Source: Flavobacterium marginilacus (lineage in GTDB: Bacteria; Bacteroidota; Bacteroidia; Flavobacteriales; Flavobacteriaceae). From it: a stretch of 64,000 bases of DNA. The stretch is taken from assembly GCF_026870155.1 (NCBI RefSeq), contig NZ_CP113975.1, positions 62,001 to 126,000 on the forward strand, written 5' to 3'. Positions 54,134-62,431 of the stretch are shown here, in pieces. The notes under the pieces are model-generated. The model was not told the origin of the DNA. It worked only from the letters and a program-made list of their open reading frames with translations, and searched no databases. Within the stretch, counting starts at the first letter, position 1. Each line of letters opens with the position of its first letter. The position numbers were made by a program, and so were the translations under genes.

Positions 54134-54883
54134 ATGAAAAATATTTTTTACTTATTATTATTATTATTTGTTTCGCAGATTTTCTTTGCTCAAACTGGCT
54201 TTGAAAGGGGGAACGATTTATACAATAAAGGGAAATACGATCTTGCTGCCAAAGAGTATGAATCGGTTGTGGCGGCAAATAAAGAATCAGTTGAGCTGTA
54301 TTTTAATTTAGGAAACTGCTATTATAAACTGCACCAGACAGCACCAGCAATTTATAATTATGAAAAGGCCTTAGTTTTGAATCCGTCTGATAAAAATGTT
54401 TTAAACAATATAAAATTTGCTCAAAAACAGATTATAGATGAAATAAAAGTGGTGCCAAAAGTAGGTTTCGCTAAACTGCTTCGTGATTTTACGGGAATTT
54501 ATCCTTTTGATACTTGGGCTTGGATAACGATCTCTTTTGCATTCTTGTTTTTGTCTTTTTTTATTGGATATTATTTTTCTCAAACAGTACTGCTGAAAAG
54601 GATTTTTTTCCTGGGAATGTTTATAATATTACTGTTGCTTTTAATGAGTCTTTCTGCAGCTTTTTTTGAAAAAAGCCATTTCGACAATGAAAAACCAGCC
54701 ATTGTTTTTGCTGAATCTACTGAACTAAGGAGTGAACCGCAAAAATCAAGTTCAGTTACATTTGTCCTGCATGAAGGCACCAAAGTATATGTTGAAGAAA
54801 CACTGGGAAATTGGAAAAAAATTCAGTTGACTGATGGGACTGAAGGCTGGATTGAAGCTAAATCGATTAAAGAAGTAAAGTAA
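54134..54883 (+). CDS. batE: BatE, TPR and SH3-domain protein
   Basis: Protein of 249 residues. Signal peptide, TPR repeats (ERGNDLYNKGKYDLAAKEYE; YFNLGNCYYKLHQTAPAIYN), two membrane helices in the middle (WAWITISFAFLFLSFFIGYYF, then IFFLGMFIILLLLLMSLSAA), and a C-terminal SH3-like domain (ELRSEPQKSSSVTFVLHEGT, WIEAKSI). Last gene of the Bat operon, followed by a terminator. Confidence 0.92.
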   Translation: MKNIFYLLLLLFVSQIFFAQTGFERGNDLYNKGKYDLAAKEYESVVAANKESVELYFNLGNCYYKLHQTAPAIYNYEKALVLNPSDKNVLNNIKFAQKQIIDEIKVVPKVGFAKLLRDFTGIYPFDTWAWITISFAFLFLSFFIGYYFSQTVLLKRIFFLGMFIILLLLLMSLSAAFFEKSHFDNEKPAIVFAESTELRSEPQKSSSVTFVLHEGTKVYVEETLGNWKKIQLTDGTEGWIEAKSIKEVK

Positions 54884-54944
54884 TAGTTCTCAGATGGTAG
54901 ATTTCATTTCAGTTTGCAGTCAAGTGTGTTGACAGTTTAATAAA

Positions 54945-54985
54945 AAAAAACAGCCTGTAGTATAAAAACTATAGGCTGTTTTTTT
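54945..54985. terminator. Terminator after the Bat operon
   Basis: AAACAGCC..GTAGT pairs with ACTATAGGCTGTTT, with a following T-run. Confidence 0.85.
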
Positions 54986-55069
54986 AGGTTTAATTGTCTT
55001 TCTATTTCACCTTCAATATTGTAAAAGACGATCCAATGTGTTAAAATGAACCAGTCTTTATTGTCGTAA

Positions 55070-55906
55070 CTATAATGTAATTCCACCACCAAAAGTGACA
55101 AAATTGTATTTTGGTGTGCCAATTTTTAAGTTTTCATAACCGAAAGAAAAGAAATATTTTTCTTTATGATATTTCAGCCCCAATTCTAAGTTGTTTAAAG
55201 ATTGTGAATTTACAGAACTCCATTTTGCACCGCTGTATAAATTAATGTTTCTGGCAAAAAAGATATCTGTGTTTAATCCAAAAGTAATTCCAGCTTTATT
55301 AATGTTATTAGAAATATAATTTACTCCAATTCCCCAACCCAGATTAAAGTTTTTGGTTCGGATTCTATCGTACCAAAAACTAGCATTAAATACCGAAAGA
55401 CTAGTTGTGTTTTTTGTATTGGGTTCTACTTCTAGAAATTGATGATAATCTGCTGTAATATTAAAATAGGCTGAAGGATATAATTTGGCTCGAAAATGAT
55501 TAGCATAAATACTATTGTTTTCTATCATTAGACAATCTTCAACATCCAGCCGCACCAAGTTTTTATTCACGTGTACTGTGTCTGGATTATAGTAATTACC
55601 GGTATTTGCTCTAAAAAAGGGATAAGGTGAAACCTCATTACTTAAATGAGATTCTCCACGATAGTTTCCTATCATGACAAAACCAACGGTGTAATAAGCG
55701 ATGCCTGCCACTATATCTCCAATAAACCCCAGACCATCATTATTACTGTTATTGTAAGACGATGATTTTTTTGAACTGGAAGCTGTAGTAGAATTCCCTG
55801 TTGCCCCATTGTTCAATTGCATCTTGGAGCGTTGTAATTTGGTTTGAGAAAAACATATCGTAAAAGATAATAAAAAAACTATAAGCGAGAAGGTAATTTT
55901 AGTCAT
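55070..55906 (-). CDS. Outer-membrane protein of unknown function
   Basis: I do not recognise a family. Of 278 residues, the first 20 are a signal peptide (ITFSLIVFLLSFTICFSQ), then an Asn/Ser/Thr-rich linker (about 25-50) and alternating strands rich in Tyr and Asn. The final strand YNFVTFGGGITL is typical of outer-membrane barrels. It lies alone, downstream of a 183 bp inverted-repeat element. Confidence 0.7.
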   Translation of the reverse strand: MTKITFSLIVFLLSFTICFSQTKLQRSKMQLNNGATGNSTTASSSKKSSSYNNSNNDGLGFIGDIVAGIAYYTVGFVMIGNYRGESHLSNEVSPYPFFRANTGNYYNPDTVHVNKNLVRLDVEDCLMIENNSIYANHFRAKLYPSAYFNITADYHQFLEVEPNTKNTTSLSVFNASFWYDRIRTKNFNLGWGIGVNYISNNINKAGITFGLNTDIFFARNINLYSGAKWSSVNSQSLNNLELGLKYHKEKYFFSFGYENLKIGTPKYNFVTFGGGITL

Positions 55907-56047
55907 AAGATGTTTTTAAAATTATTTTCAAGTAAGATCAAAGAAAATATAAAATAATCCAATCTTTTCCCCTCTCATTCGGAGAGTGCTGAGGTGAGGA
56001 TAAAAGTAACAAATTATTTTACATTTGTGTTTGGTATAAAATCTTCC

Positions 56048-56230
56048 CACGGCATTCGCTTTTAAAAGTTTCTGACACGAATTACACTAATTTGCACGAA
56101 TTAAGATTGCTGTTTAATTACACAAAATATTAGAAACTGTAAAAGTTGTAAAATTTGATTTCAATTTTGATAAGAATTAGTGCTAATTGGTGAAATTCGT
56201 GTTTATCTTTTTTTAAATGCGAATGCCGTG
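56048..56230. repeat. 183 bp inverted-repeat element
   Basis: Perfect 12 bp ends CACGGCATTCGC (56048-56059) and GCGAATGCCGTG (56219-56230), followed inward by TTTTAAAA-type runs and ~28 bp of CACGAATT/AATTCGTG words that pair imperfectly. It occupies most of the gap 55907-56255 and has no reading frame. It is probably a MITE-like element of the same family as 36007-36150. Confidence 0.7.
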
Positions 56231-56255
56231 AATCTTCCATCTGTAAACTGTCATC

Positions 56256-56756
56256 TTACTTCCTCGCCTTATCGTACCATTTCTCGATAGAAGGGAAAAC
56301 AAATCCAGCAATTTTTTGAACAGGGTTAAAGAAAATTGATTTGTCCAAAGTTTCTTTTTTGGCTAAAAAATTATGGTAATTTATTTTTTCGAAAACAGTA
56401 AAAAATATACTCATGATTAAAATGGTTTTCAGCACTCTGAAAAAACCGCCGCCAACACTGTTTATCCAGCCCAAAAAAGCGAAATCAGCAATATTAGTCA
56501 GGAATTTGCCAATCAGATAAATACCGGCAACCACAATAATAAAAGTCAGAATAAAAGCAAAGATTTGAATAGTGTAAGGATTCCAATGCAGCCAGCCTGA
56601 TAGGATATTCCTCAATATATCCGAAAATTTGATGGCAATGTAAATGCCAAGAATAAGCGAAAAGAACGAAGCCATTTCTACAAATAGTCCGTTTCGGATT
56701 CCTTTATACAGCGAATAGCACAAGAGTCCGCCTACAATAATATCAAAAAAACTCAT
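56256..56756 (-). CDS. CvpA family membrane protein
   Basis: Inner-membrane protein of 166 residues with four hydrophobic segments (FDIIVGGLLCYSLYKG; FFSLILGIYIAIKF; IFAFILTFIIVVAGIYLI; GGFFRVLKTILIMSIFFTVF). The CvpA pattern, including the GFVFPSIEKWYD tail, is clear. In E. coli CvpA is needed for colicin V production and bile resistance. A word-repeat spacer separates it from the next gene. Confidence 0.9.
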   Translation of the reverse strand: MSFFDIIVGGLLCYSLYKGIRNGLFVEMASFFSLILGIYIAIKFSDILRNILSGWLHWNPYTIQIFAFILTFIIVVAGIYLIGKFLTNIADFAFLGWINSVGGGFFRVLKTILIMSIFFTVFEKINYHNFLAKKETLDKSIFFNPVQKIAGFVFPSIEKWYDKARK

Positions 56757-56814
56757 TTTTTTATTTTAAAAATTAAAGCCACAAAGATAAAAGAATTGGT
56801 GTGAATGAGGAGGG

Positions 56815-56934
56815 GAGAATAGAAAATAGAGAATAGAAAATAGAGAAGTCAGGATACAGTTGCTATCTTTGCAGAAATCTAATTTTTAAAAATCCAAGAA
56901 TAAGGTCTTTATTCTATTTTCTATTTTCTAAAAA
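56815..56934. repeat. Word-repeat spacer before the 118-residue conserved protein gene
   Basis: GAGAATAGAAAATAG occurs at 56815 and 56829 (also 34640). The complementary TATTCTATTTTCTATTTTCT lies at about 56911-56930, just before the ATG. A TATCTTTG box at 56864-56871 gives a ~60 nt leader. Confidence 0.6.
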
Positions 56935-57291
56935 ATGTCAAGAGATACACAACTAAAAGAACGCTGGGAACGGCTTGTCGATATACTTTCCAATCGGTTT
57001 TCACAAGGTGAAGATTTGGATTTGGATGCCATAATTTATTTAATAGGAGTACAGGAATTAGGAAAACTACATCGTGAATTCAAAAAAGACGAGAAACTCA
57101 ATCTGATGCATATTGCCATATGCCGATTACTGGAGCCTTATGGATTCTACGAATTTGATTATTTTGACGAAGACGGCTGGCCACATTATATCGTAAAAGA
57201 ACAATTACCCGCTCTAAAGGCTGGGGAACAATCTGTTTTGATGAAAGAAGCAATCGTCAATTATTTTTTGGAAAAGGAACTTATCGATTAA
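56935..57291 (+). CDS. Conserved flavobacterial protein of unknown function
   Basis: A compact 118-residue cytoplasmic protein with no domain I can name. It is probably helical (LKERWERLVDILSNRFSQGE, LGKLHREFKKDEKLN) with an acidic C-terminal half. It lies directly upstream of pheS. I place the start at ATG 56935. Confident it is a real gene. Confidence 0.75.
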   Translation: MSRDTQLKERWERLVDILSNRFSQGEDLDLDAIIYLIGVQELGKLHREFKKDEKLNLMHIAICRLLEPYGFYEFDYFDEDGWPHYIVKEQLPALKAGEQSVLMKEAIVNYFLEKELID

Positions 57292-57385
57292 CGATTTAAG
57301 ATTTTGGAACAGATGATTAGAAAAACTTCTAATTTCTAACTTCTAACTTCTAACTTTTCCTTAAATTCGCACTCTCAATTACGGA
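57292..57385. repeat. CTTCTAA tandem spacer before pheS
   Basis: The heptamer CTTCTAA or CTTCTAAC recurs about four times (57329-57357), preceded by complementary ATTAGAA. Confidence 0.5.
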
Positions 57386-58411
57386 ATGACAATGATAGAC
57401 AAGATTAAAGAATATATTGGTGAAGCTCAGGCTTTCTCTACTCAAAATCCAGCAGAACTAGAGGCATTTAGAATAAAATTTTTGGGAACCAAAGGTTTGC
57501 TGAAAGATCTTTTTGCTGAATTTAAAAACGTACCAAACGACCAAAAAAAGGAATTTGGGCAGGTAATTAATTTACTTAAAACTTCTGCCGAAGACAAGGT
57601 AAAAACAATTCAGGAAGTCTTAGCAGGCAAGGAAGAAATTAAAGGATTTTATGGTGATTTGACCCGCACGGCCGAGCCTTCAATAATTGGTTCCCGTCAT
57701 CCTATTTCATTGGTAAAAAACCAAATTATCGATGTTTTTTCAAATATAGGATTCAACGTTTCCGAAGGTCCGGAAATCGAGGATGACTGGCATAATTTTA
57801 CAGCATTGAACCTTCCGGAATACCATCCGGCACGTGATATGCAGGATACTTTTTTCATACAGACCAATCCTGATATTTTGCTGCGTACGCACACTTCATC
57901 AGTGCAGGTTCGTTACATGGAGAATAACAAACCGCCAATTAGAACTATTTCTCCAGGCAGAGTTTTTCGAAACGAGGCAGTTTCTTCACGTTCACACTGT
58001 ATTTTTCACCAAGTGGAAGGTTTGTATATAGACAAAGACGTTTCTTTTGCCGACTTGAAACAGACACTTTTGTATTTCACAAAAGAAATGTTCGGGAAAT
58101 CAAAAATCCGTTTGAGACCATCCTATTTTCCATTTACTGAGCCAAGTGCCGAGGTAGATATTTATTGGGGACTTAAAACAGAAACTGATTACCGTATCAC
58201 AAAAGGAACAGGCTGGCTGGAAATTATGGGCTGCGGAATGGTAGATCCTAATGTTCTTACCAACTGTGGAATCAATCCAGCCGAATACAACGGATTTGCT
58301 TTCGGAATGGGAATTGAGCGTATCGCGATGCTGTTGTACCAAATTGGCGATATCCGTATGTTTTATGAAAACGATGTGCGTTTCTTGGAACAATTCAAAG
58401 CAAGTATATAA
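57386..58411 (+). CDS. pheS: Phenylalanine-tRNA ligase alpha subunit
   Basis: Class II aminoacyl-tRNA synthetase alpha subunit of 341 residues (normal). Visible motif 2 is SPGRVFRNEAVSSRSHCIFH, motif 3 FAFGMGIERIAMLLYQIGD, with the FFxQTNPDILLRTHTSS segment. Charges tRNA-Phe with PheT, which is not in this window. ATG 57392 is a possible alternative start. Cytoplasmic. Confidence 0.97.
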   Translation: MTMIDKIKEYIGEAQAFSTQNPAELEAFRIKFLGTKGLLKDLFAEFKNVPNDQKKEFGQVINLLKTSAEDKVKTIQEVLAGKEEIKGFYGDLTRTAEPSIIGSRHPISLVKNQIIDVFSNIGFNVSEGPEIEDDWHNFTALNLPEYHPARDMQDTFFIQTNPDILLRTHTSSVQVRYMENNKPPIRTISPGRVFRNEAVSSRSHCIFHQVEGLYIDKDVSFADLKQTLLYFTKEMFGKSKIRLRPSYFPFTEPSAEVDIYWGLKTETDYRITKGTGWLEIMGCGMVDPNVLTNCGINPAEYNGFAFGMGIERIAMLLYQIGDIRMFYENDVRFLEQFKASI

Positions 58412-58420
58412 AAAGAAAAT

Positions 58421-58465
58421 AGATAATAGACGGATAGATGAAAGAACGTTATCCATCTATTATCT
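58421..58465. repeat. Hairpin spacer after pheS
   Basis: AGATAATAGACGGATA (58421-58436) and TATCCATCTATTATCT (58450-58465) pair at 15 of 16 positions. Confidence 0.6.
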
Positions 58466-58491
58466 TTCAGTCTATCATCTATCATCTCAAA

Positions 58492-58899
58492 ATGAAATCA
58501 GACATTACCATCCCAGAAGTAGAAAATGTATTCCTTGCCGCCGTTCAAGAATGGAGCGACGATTTTATGGAAAAAGTATGGTATGCTTACTTAATAAATG
58601 ACAGCGACTTTCAGCTTGACAGCGTTATGGTTGTTTCCAAAGCCTTTGGAACTATTGATGGTGAAATGAAGAAAACATCTCTTTTACGTCATGCATTTAT
58701 GGAAGTTCCCGCGGTTTCGGTGGTGAAAATCGAAATGGTTGAAAAAAGCGTATTGGCACTTAACAATGAATTTATGGTAACCTACTTCATTGGAAATACT
58801 TTATACGACAAAAAATTTATTTTCAAAGCCAACAGCATCAATGAAACTGATGTGGAAGAAGTACCGCTCTTGTTTGTTGACGGAGTGATAGTGAAATAA
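58492..58899 (+). CDS. Conserved protein of unknown function
   Basis: A 135-residue protein with no domain I can name, starting at ATG 58492 (MKSDITIPEV) and not at 58438, which would translate the hairpin spacer. It contains a compact mixed alpha/beta pattern (WSDDFMEKVWYAYLIND, VMVVSKAFGTIDGEMKKTSL). Possibly related to DUF-type Flavobacterium proteins; I cannot assign a role. Confidence 0.7.
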   Translation: MKSDITIPEVENVFLAAVQEWSDDFMEKVWYAYLINDSDFQLDSVMVVSKAFGTIDGEMKKTSLLRHAFMEVPAVSVVKIEMVEKSVLALNNEFMVTYFIGNTLYDKKFIFKANSINETDVEEVPLLFVDGVIVK

Positions 58900-58939
58900 A
58901 AGTTTATTATCAGACCTAACAGGTTTTTAAATATGAATA

Positions 58940-58978
58940 AAAAAGGCATTTTCTAATTTAAGAAAATGCCTTTTTTTA
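58940..58978. terminator. Bidirectional terminator
   Basis: AAAAGGCATTTTCT and AGAAAATGCCTTTT pair perfectly around a 6 nt loop. It is between the conserved gene and gpsA, which are convergent. Confidence 0.9.
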
Positions 58979-59006
58979 TGATTTTATTTTATCTGAAACC
59001 TGCACT

Positions 59007-60002
59007 CTAATCAAGCTCCTCAGTTAGTTTTTTAAACACAGCTTTGGCTTCTTTTCCTTCGTACAAAATTGTATAAACAGCATCAATAATTGGTGTGCTG
59101 GCACCGTAACCCTGGTTGAGTTTATAGGCACTTTTTACGGCATAATATCCTTCGGCAACCATGCTCATTTCCATTTGCGCCGATTTTACGGTATAACCTT
59201 TTCCAATCATGTTTCCGAACATTCGGTTTCTGGAAAAAACAGAATACCCAGTCACCAATAAATCTCCCAAATAGGCAGAATCATTAATGTTACGTTTCAT
59301 TTTGTGCACTTTTTTGATGAATTTTTTCATCTCCCGAATGGCATTGCTCATAATCACTGACTGGAAATTATCACCATAACCCAATCCGTGTGCAATTCCT
59401 GCTGCAATGGAATAAATATTTTTCAGCATTGCGGCATATTCAGTACCTATAATATCATCTGATATTTTTGCTTTGATATAATTTCCGGATAAATTTTTGG
59501 CAACTATTGAAGCTTTTTCAGGATCGCCGCAGGCAATGGTTAAATACGAAAGTCTTTCCAATGCCACTTCTTCAGCGTGGCAAGGGCCTGTAATTACTCC
59601 GATATTGTAATATGGAATATCATATTTATAGTGAAAATGTTCCCCAACAATTAAACTGGTTTCGGGAACGATTCCTTTTATAGCAGAAAAAATGATTTTG
59701 TCTTTTAAAGAAACTGTTAGTTTTTCTAATTCAGCATTTAAAAATGCCGAAGGAATTGCAAATATAATGTAATCTGCATAAGCAACAGCTTCATTAATAT
59801 CGTTCGTAAGTTTGAGTTTTTTATTATCAAACTCTACAGAGCTTAAATAATTAGGATTGTGTTTGTAGGCTTTAATGTGTTCGATGGCTGCTTCATTTCG
59901 CATATACCATGAAATCTCGGGAAGATTAACGCACAACATTTTAGCTATAGCAGTTGCCCAGCTTCCGCCGCCTATCACTGCAAATTTTAAATTATCGTCC
60001 AT
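59007..60002 (-). CDS. gpsA: Glycerol-3-phosphate dehydrogenase [NAD(P)+]
   Basis: Reduces dihydroxyacetone phosphate to glycerol-3-phosphate for phospholipid synthesis. 331 residues from the ATG at 60002 (MDDNLKFAVIGGGSWATAIA); the TTG start seven codons upstream lacks family features. Motifs are GGGSWATAIA near 12, GPCHAEE near 143, the catalytic Lys region MLKNIYSIAAGIAHGLGYGDN and NRMFGNMIG. Cytoplasmic, single gene. Confidence 0.95.
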   Translation of the reverse strand: MDDNLKFAVIGGGSWATAIAKMLCVNLPEISWYMRNEAAIEHIKAYKHNPNYLSSVEFDNKKLKLTNDINEAVAYADYIIFAIPSAFLNAELEKLTVSLKDKIIFSAIKGIVPETSLIVGEHFHYKYDIPYYNIGVITGPCHAEEVALERLSYLTIACGDPEKASIVAKNLSGNYIKAKISDDIIGTEYAAMLKNIYSIAAGIAHGLGYGDNFQSVIMSNAIREMKKFIKKVHKMKRNINDSAYLGDLLVTGYSVFSRNRMFGNMIGKGYTVKSAQMEMSMVAEGYYAVKSAYKLNQGYGASTPIIDAVYTILYEGKEAKAVFKKLTEELD

Positions 60003-60156
60003 TATTTTATAAAATTTCACCAAAAGTACTTAAAAATATACCAATTACACAAATTAATTTTTTTGTTAGGTGTCTATTTTACAGGGGTTTTTAATGTCTT
60101 TTGCCAAAAAATTAAATTATTTATATTTTTTTTGATTTCATGCAATATTTACACAG

Positions 60157-60173
60157 CACTTACGTTGTAAGTG
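60157..60173. repeat. Perfect hairpin in the gap before gpsA
   Basis: CACTTAC and GTAAGTG pair around GTT. No other feature is recognised between 60003 and 60237. Confidence 0.45.
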
Positions 60174-60237
60174 ATTATAAATAAAATGTTTAAGTAAGAA
60201 TATGAATTTTGAGTTAGTTAGTTTTGTTTTAGTATTT

Positions 60238-60278
60238 TAAAAAGGCGTCCATTGTGGTTAAATGAGCGCCTTTTTTTA
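60238..60278. terminator. Terminator after the YqhD-like alcohol dehydrogenase gene
   Basis: AAAAAGGCG and CGCCTTTTTTT with an imperfect stem around TTGTGGTTAAAT, followed by a T-run. It lies 22 bp after the minus-strand gene ends. Confidence 0.7.
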
Positions 60279-60299
60279 TGAACATATGTAATGTTTTGA

Positions 60300-61463
60300 T
60301 TAGTAGCTTGCTAAAACAATCTCTTTCACTTTTTCCAAAGTAATATTTTGTTTTTCTCCTAAAGCTTTCCAGCCTCTTTTTTCAAAACGATCAACAATAA
60401 AATCGGCAGTTTTTTCAATGTTTTCAGCATTTTCAGAAAGCAGGGTTTTCATTCCCATAGTTTGGAAAAATGCTATCGTTTTCTGAATGGCCTGTTTAGC
60501 AATTTCATCTTCGGTTCCTGTTAACTGAAACACGCGTTTTCCGTATTGAGCCAATTTCCCTTTTTTGGTTTCAAACATTACTTTATAGAGGTTAGGACCT
60601 ATAATTGCTAGTGTTCTGGCATGGTCAATTCCGTAAAGAGCAGTTAATTCGTGTCCAATCATGTGTGTAGCCCAATCGGTTGGAACTCCTTTTTGAATTA
60701 ATCCGTTTAAAGCCATAGTACAGCTCCACATAAAATTGGAAGCCAAAGCATAATCTGTTGGGTTTTCTGCTACATCTGGACCAATTTGGATTAAAGTCTG
60801 TAAAATACTTTCAGCAATTCGGTCTTGTAAAAATCCCTCATGTACATACGTCAGGTATTGCTCCAGTACGTGAGTGTAGGCATCTACAACTCCGTTTTGT
60901 AATTGTTTTTTTGGCAGTGATTCAATTACGGTAGGATCACAGATAGAAAATTTTGGAAATAAAGCAGAACCGCCAAAATCCAATTTTTCATGAGTCGCTG
61001 CAATAGTTACCACCGAGCCCGAGTTCATTTCGCTTCCCGTTGCCGGCAAAGTCAAAACTGTTCCAAATGGTACGACATTTGCTCCTTCTTTAAAAAGAAT
61101 TCTTTTTTTAAGAATATCAATTGGATCTCCTTCAAAAGGAACGGCAGCCGAGATAAATTTCACGCCGTCAATCACGCTCCCGCCGCCAACGGCCAAAATA
61201 AAATCAATATTTTGCTCTCTGATAATAGCAACGGCTTTCATCAAAGTCTCAAAATGCGGATTGGCTTCGATTCCGCCAAATTCAACAATATCGTATCCTT
61301 CCAGACTTTTGCGAACTTGCTCGTGAATTCCATTTTTAAAAATGCTTCCTCCGCCATAAGCGAGAAGGACTTTGGCATTGGCCGGAATCAGTGTGTTTAA
61401 TTTTTCAATTTGTCCTTTTCCAAAAACCAATTTGGTAGGATTGTATAATTCGAAGTTTAGCAT
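60300..61463 (-). CDS. Iron-containing alcohol dehydrogenase, YqhD-like
   Basis: NADPH-dependent aldehyde reductase of the Fe-ADH family, 387 residues. Motifs: GGGSIFKNG, VGGGSVIDGVKF, DPTVIESLP, then metal ligands in VVDAYTHVLEQY, HMIGHELTALYGIDHARTL. YqhD-type enzymes reduce short-chain and reactive aldehydes such as methylglyoxal. Placed 98 bp downstream of a DJ-1/PfpI gene on the same strand with a perfect 16 bp hairpin between, suggesting a shared transcript. Confidence 0.92.
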   Translation of the reverse strand: MLNFELYNPTKLVFGKGQIEKLNTLIPANAKVLLAYGGGSIFKNGIHEQVRKSLEGYDIVEFGGIEANPHFETLMKAVAIIREQNIDFILAVGGGSVIDGVKFISAAVPFEGDPIDILKKRILFKEGANVVPFGTVLTLPATGSEMNSGSVVTIAATHEKLDFGGSALFPKFSICDPTVIESLPKKQLQNGVVDAYTHVLEQYLTYVHEGFLQDRIAESILQTLIQIGPDVAENPTDYALASNFMWSCTMALNGLIQKGVPTDWATHMIGHELTALYGIDHARTLAIIGPNLYKVMFETKKGKLAQYGKRVFQLTGTEDEIAKQAIQKTIAFFQTMGMKTLLSENAENIEKTADFIVDRFEKRGWKALGEKQNITLEKVKEIVLASY

Positions 61464-61498
61464 GATGTATGTTTTTTAATAAAGAAGTTACTAAGCAA

Positions 61499-61542
61499 CT
61501 AAGTTACTAAGATTCTAAGTTTTTTAAATCTTAGTAACTTAG
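61499..61542. repeat. Perfect 16 bp inverted repeat between the DJ-1/PfpI and alcohol dehydrogenase genes
   Basis: CTAAGTTACTAAGATT (61499-61514) and AATCTTAGTAACTTAG (61527-61542) pair without mismatch. The 12-mer TAAGATTCTAAG at 61508-61519 is shared with 54087-54098. Confidence 0.7.
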
Positions 61543-61561
61543 AATCTCAGAGACTCAGAAA

Positions 61562-62332
61562 CTACTTTTTAGAATTTAATTGTGCTAATAATTTAGCAGC
61601 TACCAGTTTGGATGAAGCAGGATTTTGACCTGTAATCAGCAAGCCGTCTTCTACTGCATATACTCCCCAATCAGCTCCTTTGGAATATATAGCGCCATTT
61701 TTTTGTAATTCGTCCTCTAGCAAGAAAGGAACAATTTTGGACAATCCAACAGCTTCTTCTTCAGTGTTGGCGAATCCTGTAACTTTTTTTCCTTTTACTA
61801 AAAATTCTCCATTTACTTTTACATTTTTTAGAACGGCAGGTGCATGACATACAAATGCAACTGGTTTTTTGTGTGTGTAAAAAGATTCAATCAAAGCGAT
61901 AGATTTTTTGTCTTCGACTAAATCCCAAAGCGGTCCATGGCCTCCAGGATAAAATACAGCATCGTAATCAGCTTGATTTACGTCGGATAATTTTTTTGTG
62001 TTTTTTAGTTTTTCCAATAAAACTTTATCGGCATCGAATCGTTTGGTGTCTTCTGTTGCTGATGAAGGATCAGCACTTTTTGGGTCAATCGGAGGCTGTC
62101 CTCCCTTTGGAGTTGCGATGTCAATAATCACGCCTTTGTCCAATAATGCATAATATGGCGCAGCCAATTCTTCGGTCCAAAATCCTGTTTTCTCTCCTGT
62201 GTTACCCAATTGATCGTGACTGGTAACTACGAATAATACTTTTTTCATCTTTTTGTTATTTTGTTTTTGCGCCGTTGCCATAAAGGAACCTGCAATTAAT
62301 AATACGATTGTTAATAGACTTATTTTTTTCAT
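61562..62332 (-). CDS. Exported DJ-1/PfpI family protein
   Basis: Protein of 256 residues with a signal peptide (LLTIVLLIAGSFMATAQ). The DJ-1/PfpI fold shows PGGHGPLWDLVED, the nucleophilic elbow VAFVCHAPAVLKNV (Cys) and EEEAVGLSKIVPFLLEDEL. Such class I glutamine-amidotransferase-like proteins include Hsp31-type glyoxalases. With the downstream YqhD-like reductase, a reactive-carbonyl detoxification role is inferred. A TAAATTTG box lies at 62363-62370. Confidence 0.88.
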   Translation of the reverse strand: MKKISLLTIVLLIAGSFMATAQKQNNKKMKKVLFVVTSHDQLGNTGEKTGFWTEELAAPYYALLDKGVIIDIATPKGGQPPIDPKSADPSSATEDTKRFDADKVLLEKLKNTKKLSDVNQADYDAVFYPGGHGPLWDLVEDKKSIALIESFYTHKKPVAFVCHAPAVLKNVKVNGEFLVKGKKVTGFANTEEEAVGLSKIVPFLLEDELQKNGAIYSKGADWGVYAVEDGLLITGQNPASSKLVAAKLLAQLNSKK

Positions 62333-62362
62333 AATTTGATGTGTTTAATAATTATCGATGAG

Positions 62363-62412
62363 CAAATTTATGACGAATATGGTATCAGTAAAAATAATTT
62401 AAATTATGTTTG
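62363..62412. promoter_or_regulatory. Divergent promoters of the DJ-1/PfpI and LysR genes
   Basis: Minus-strand TAAATTTG (62363-62370) serves the DJ-1 gene; plus-strand TATGTTTG (62405-62412) lies 20 bp before the LysR ATG. Both match TAnnTTTG. The intergenic region is likely to hold the operator of the LysR protein. Confidence 0.55.
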
Positions 62413-62431
62413 TGATAAATTTATTTATATC

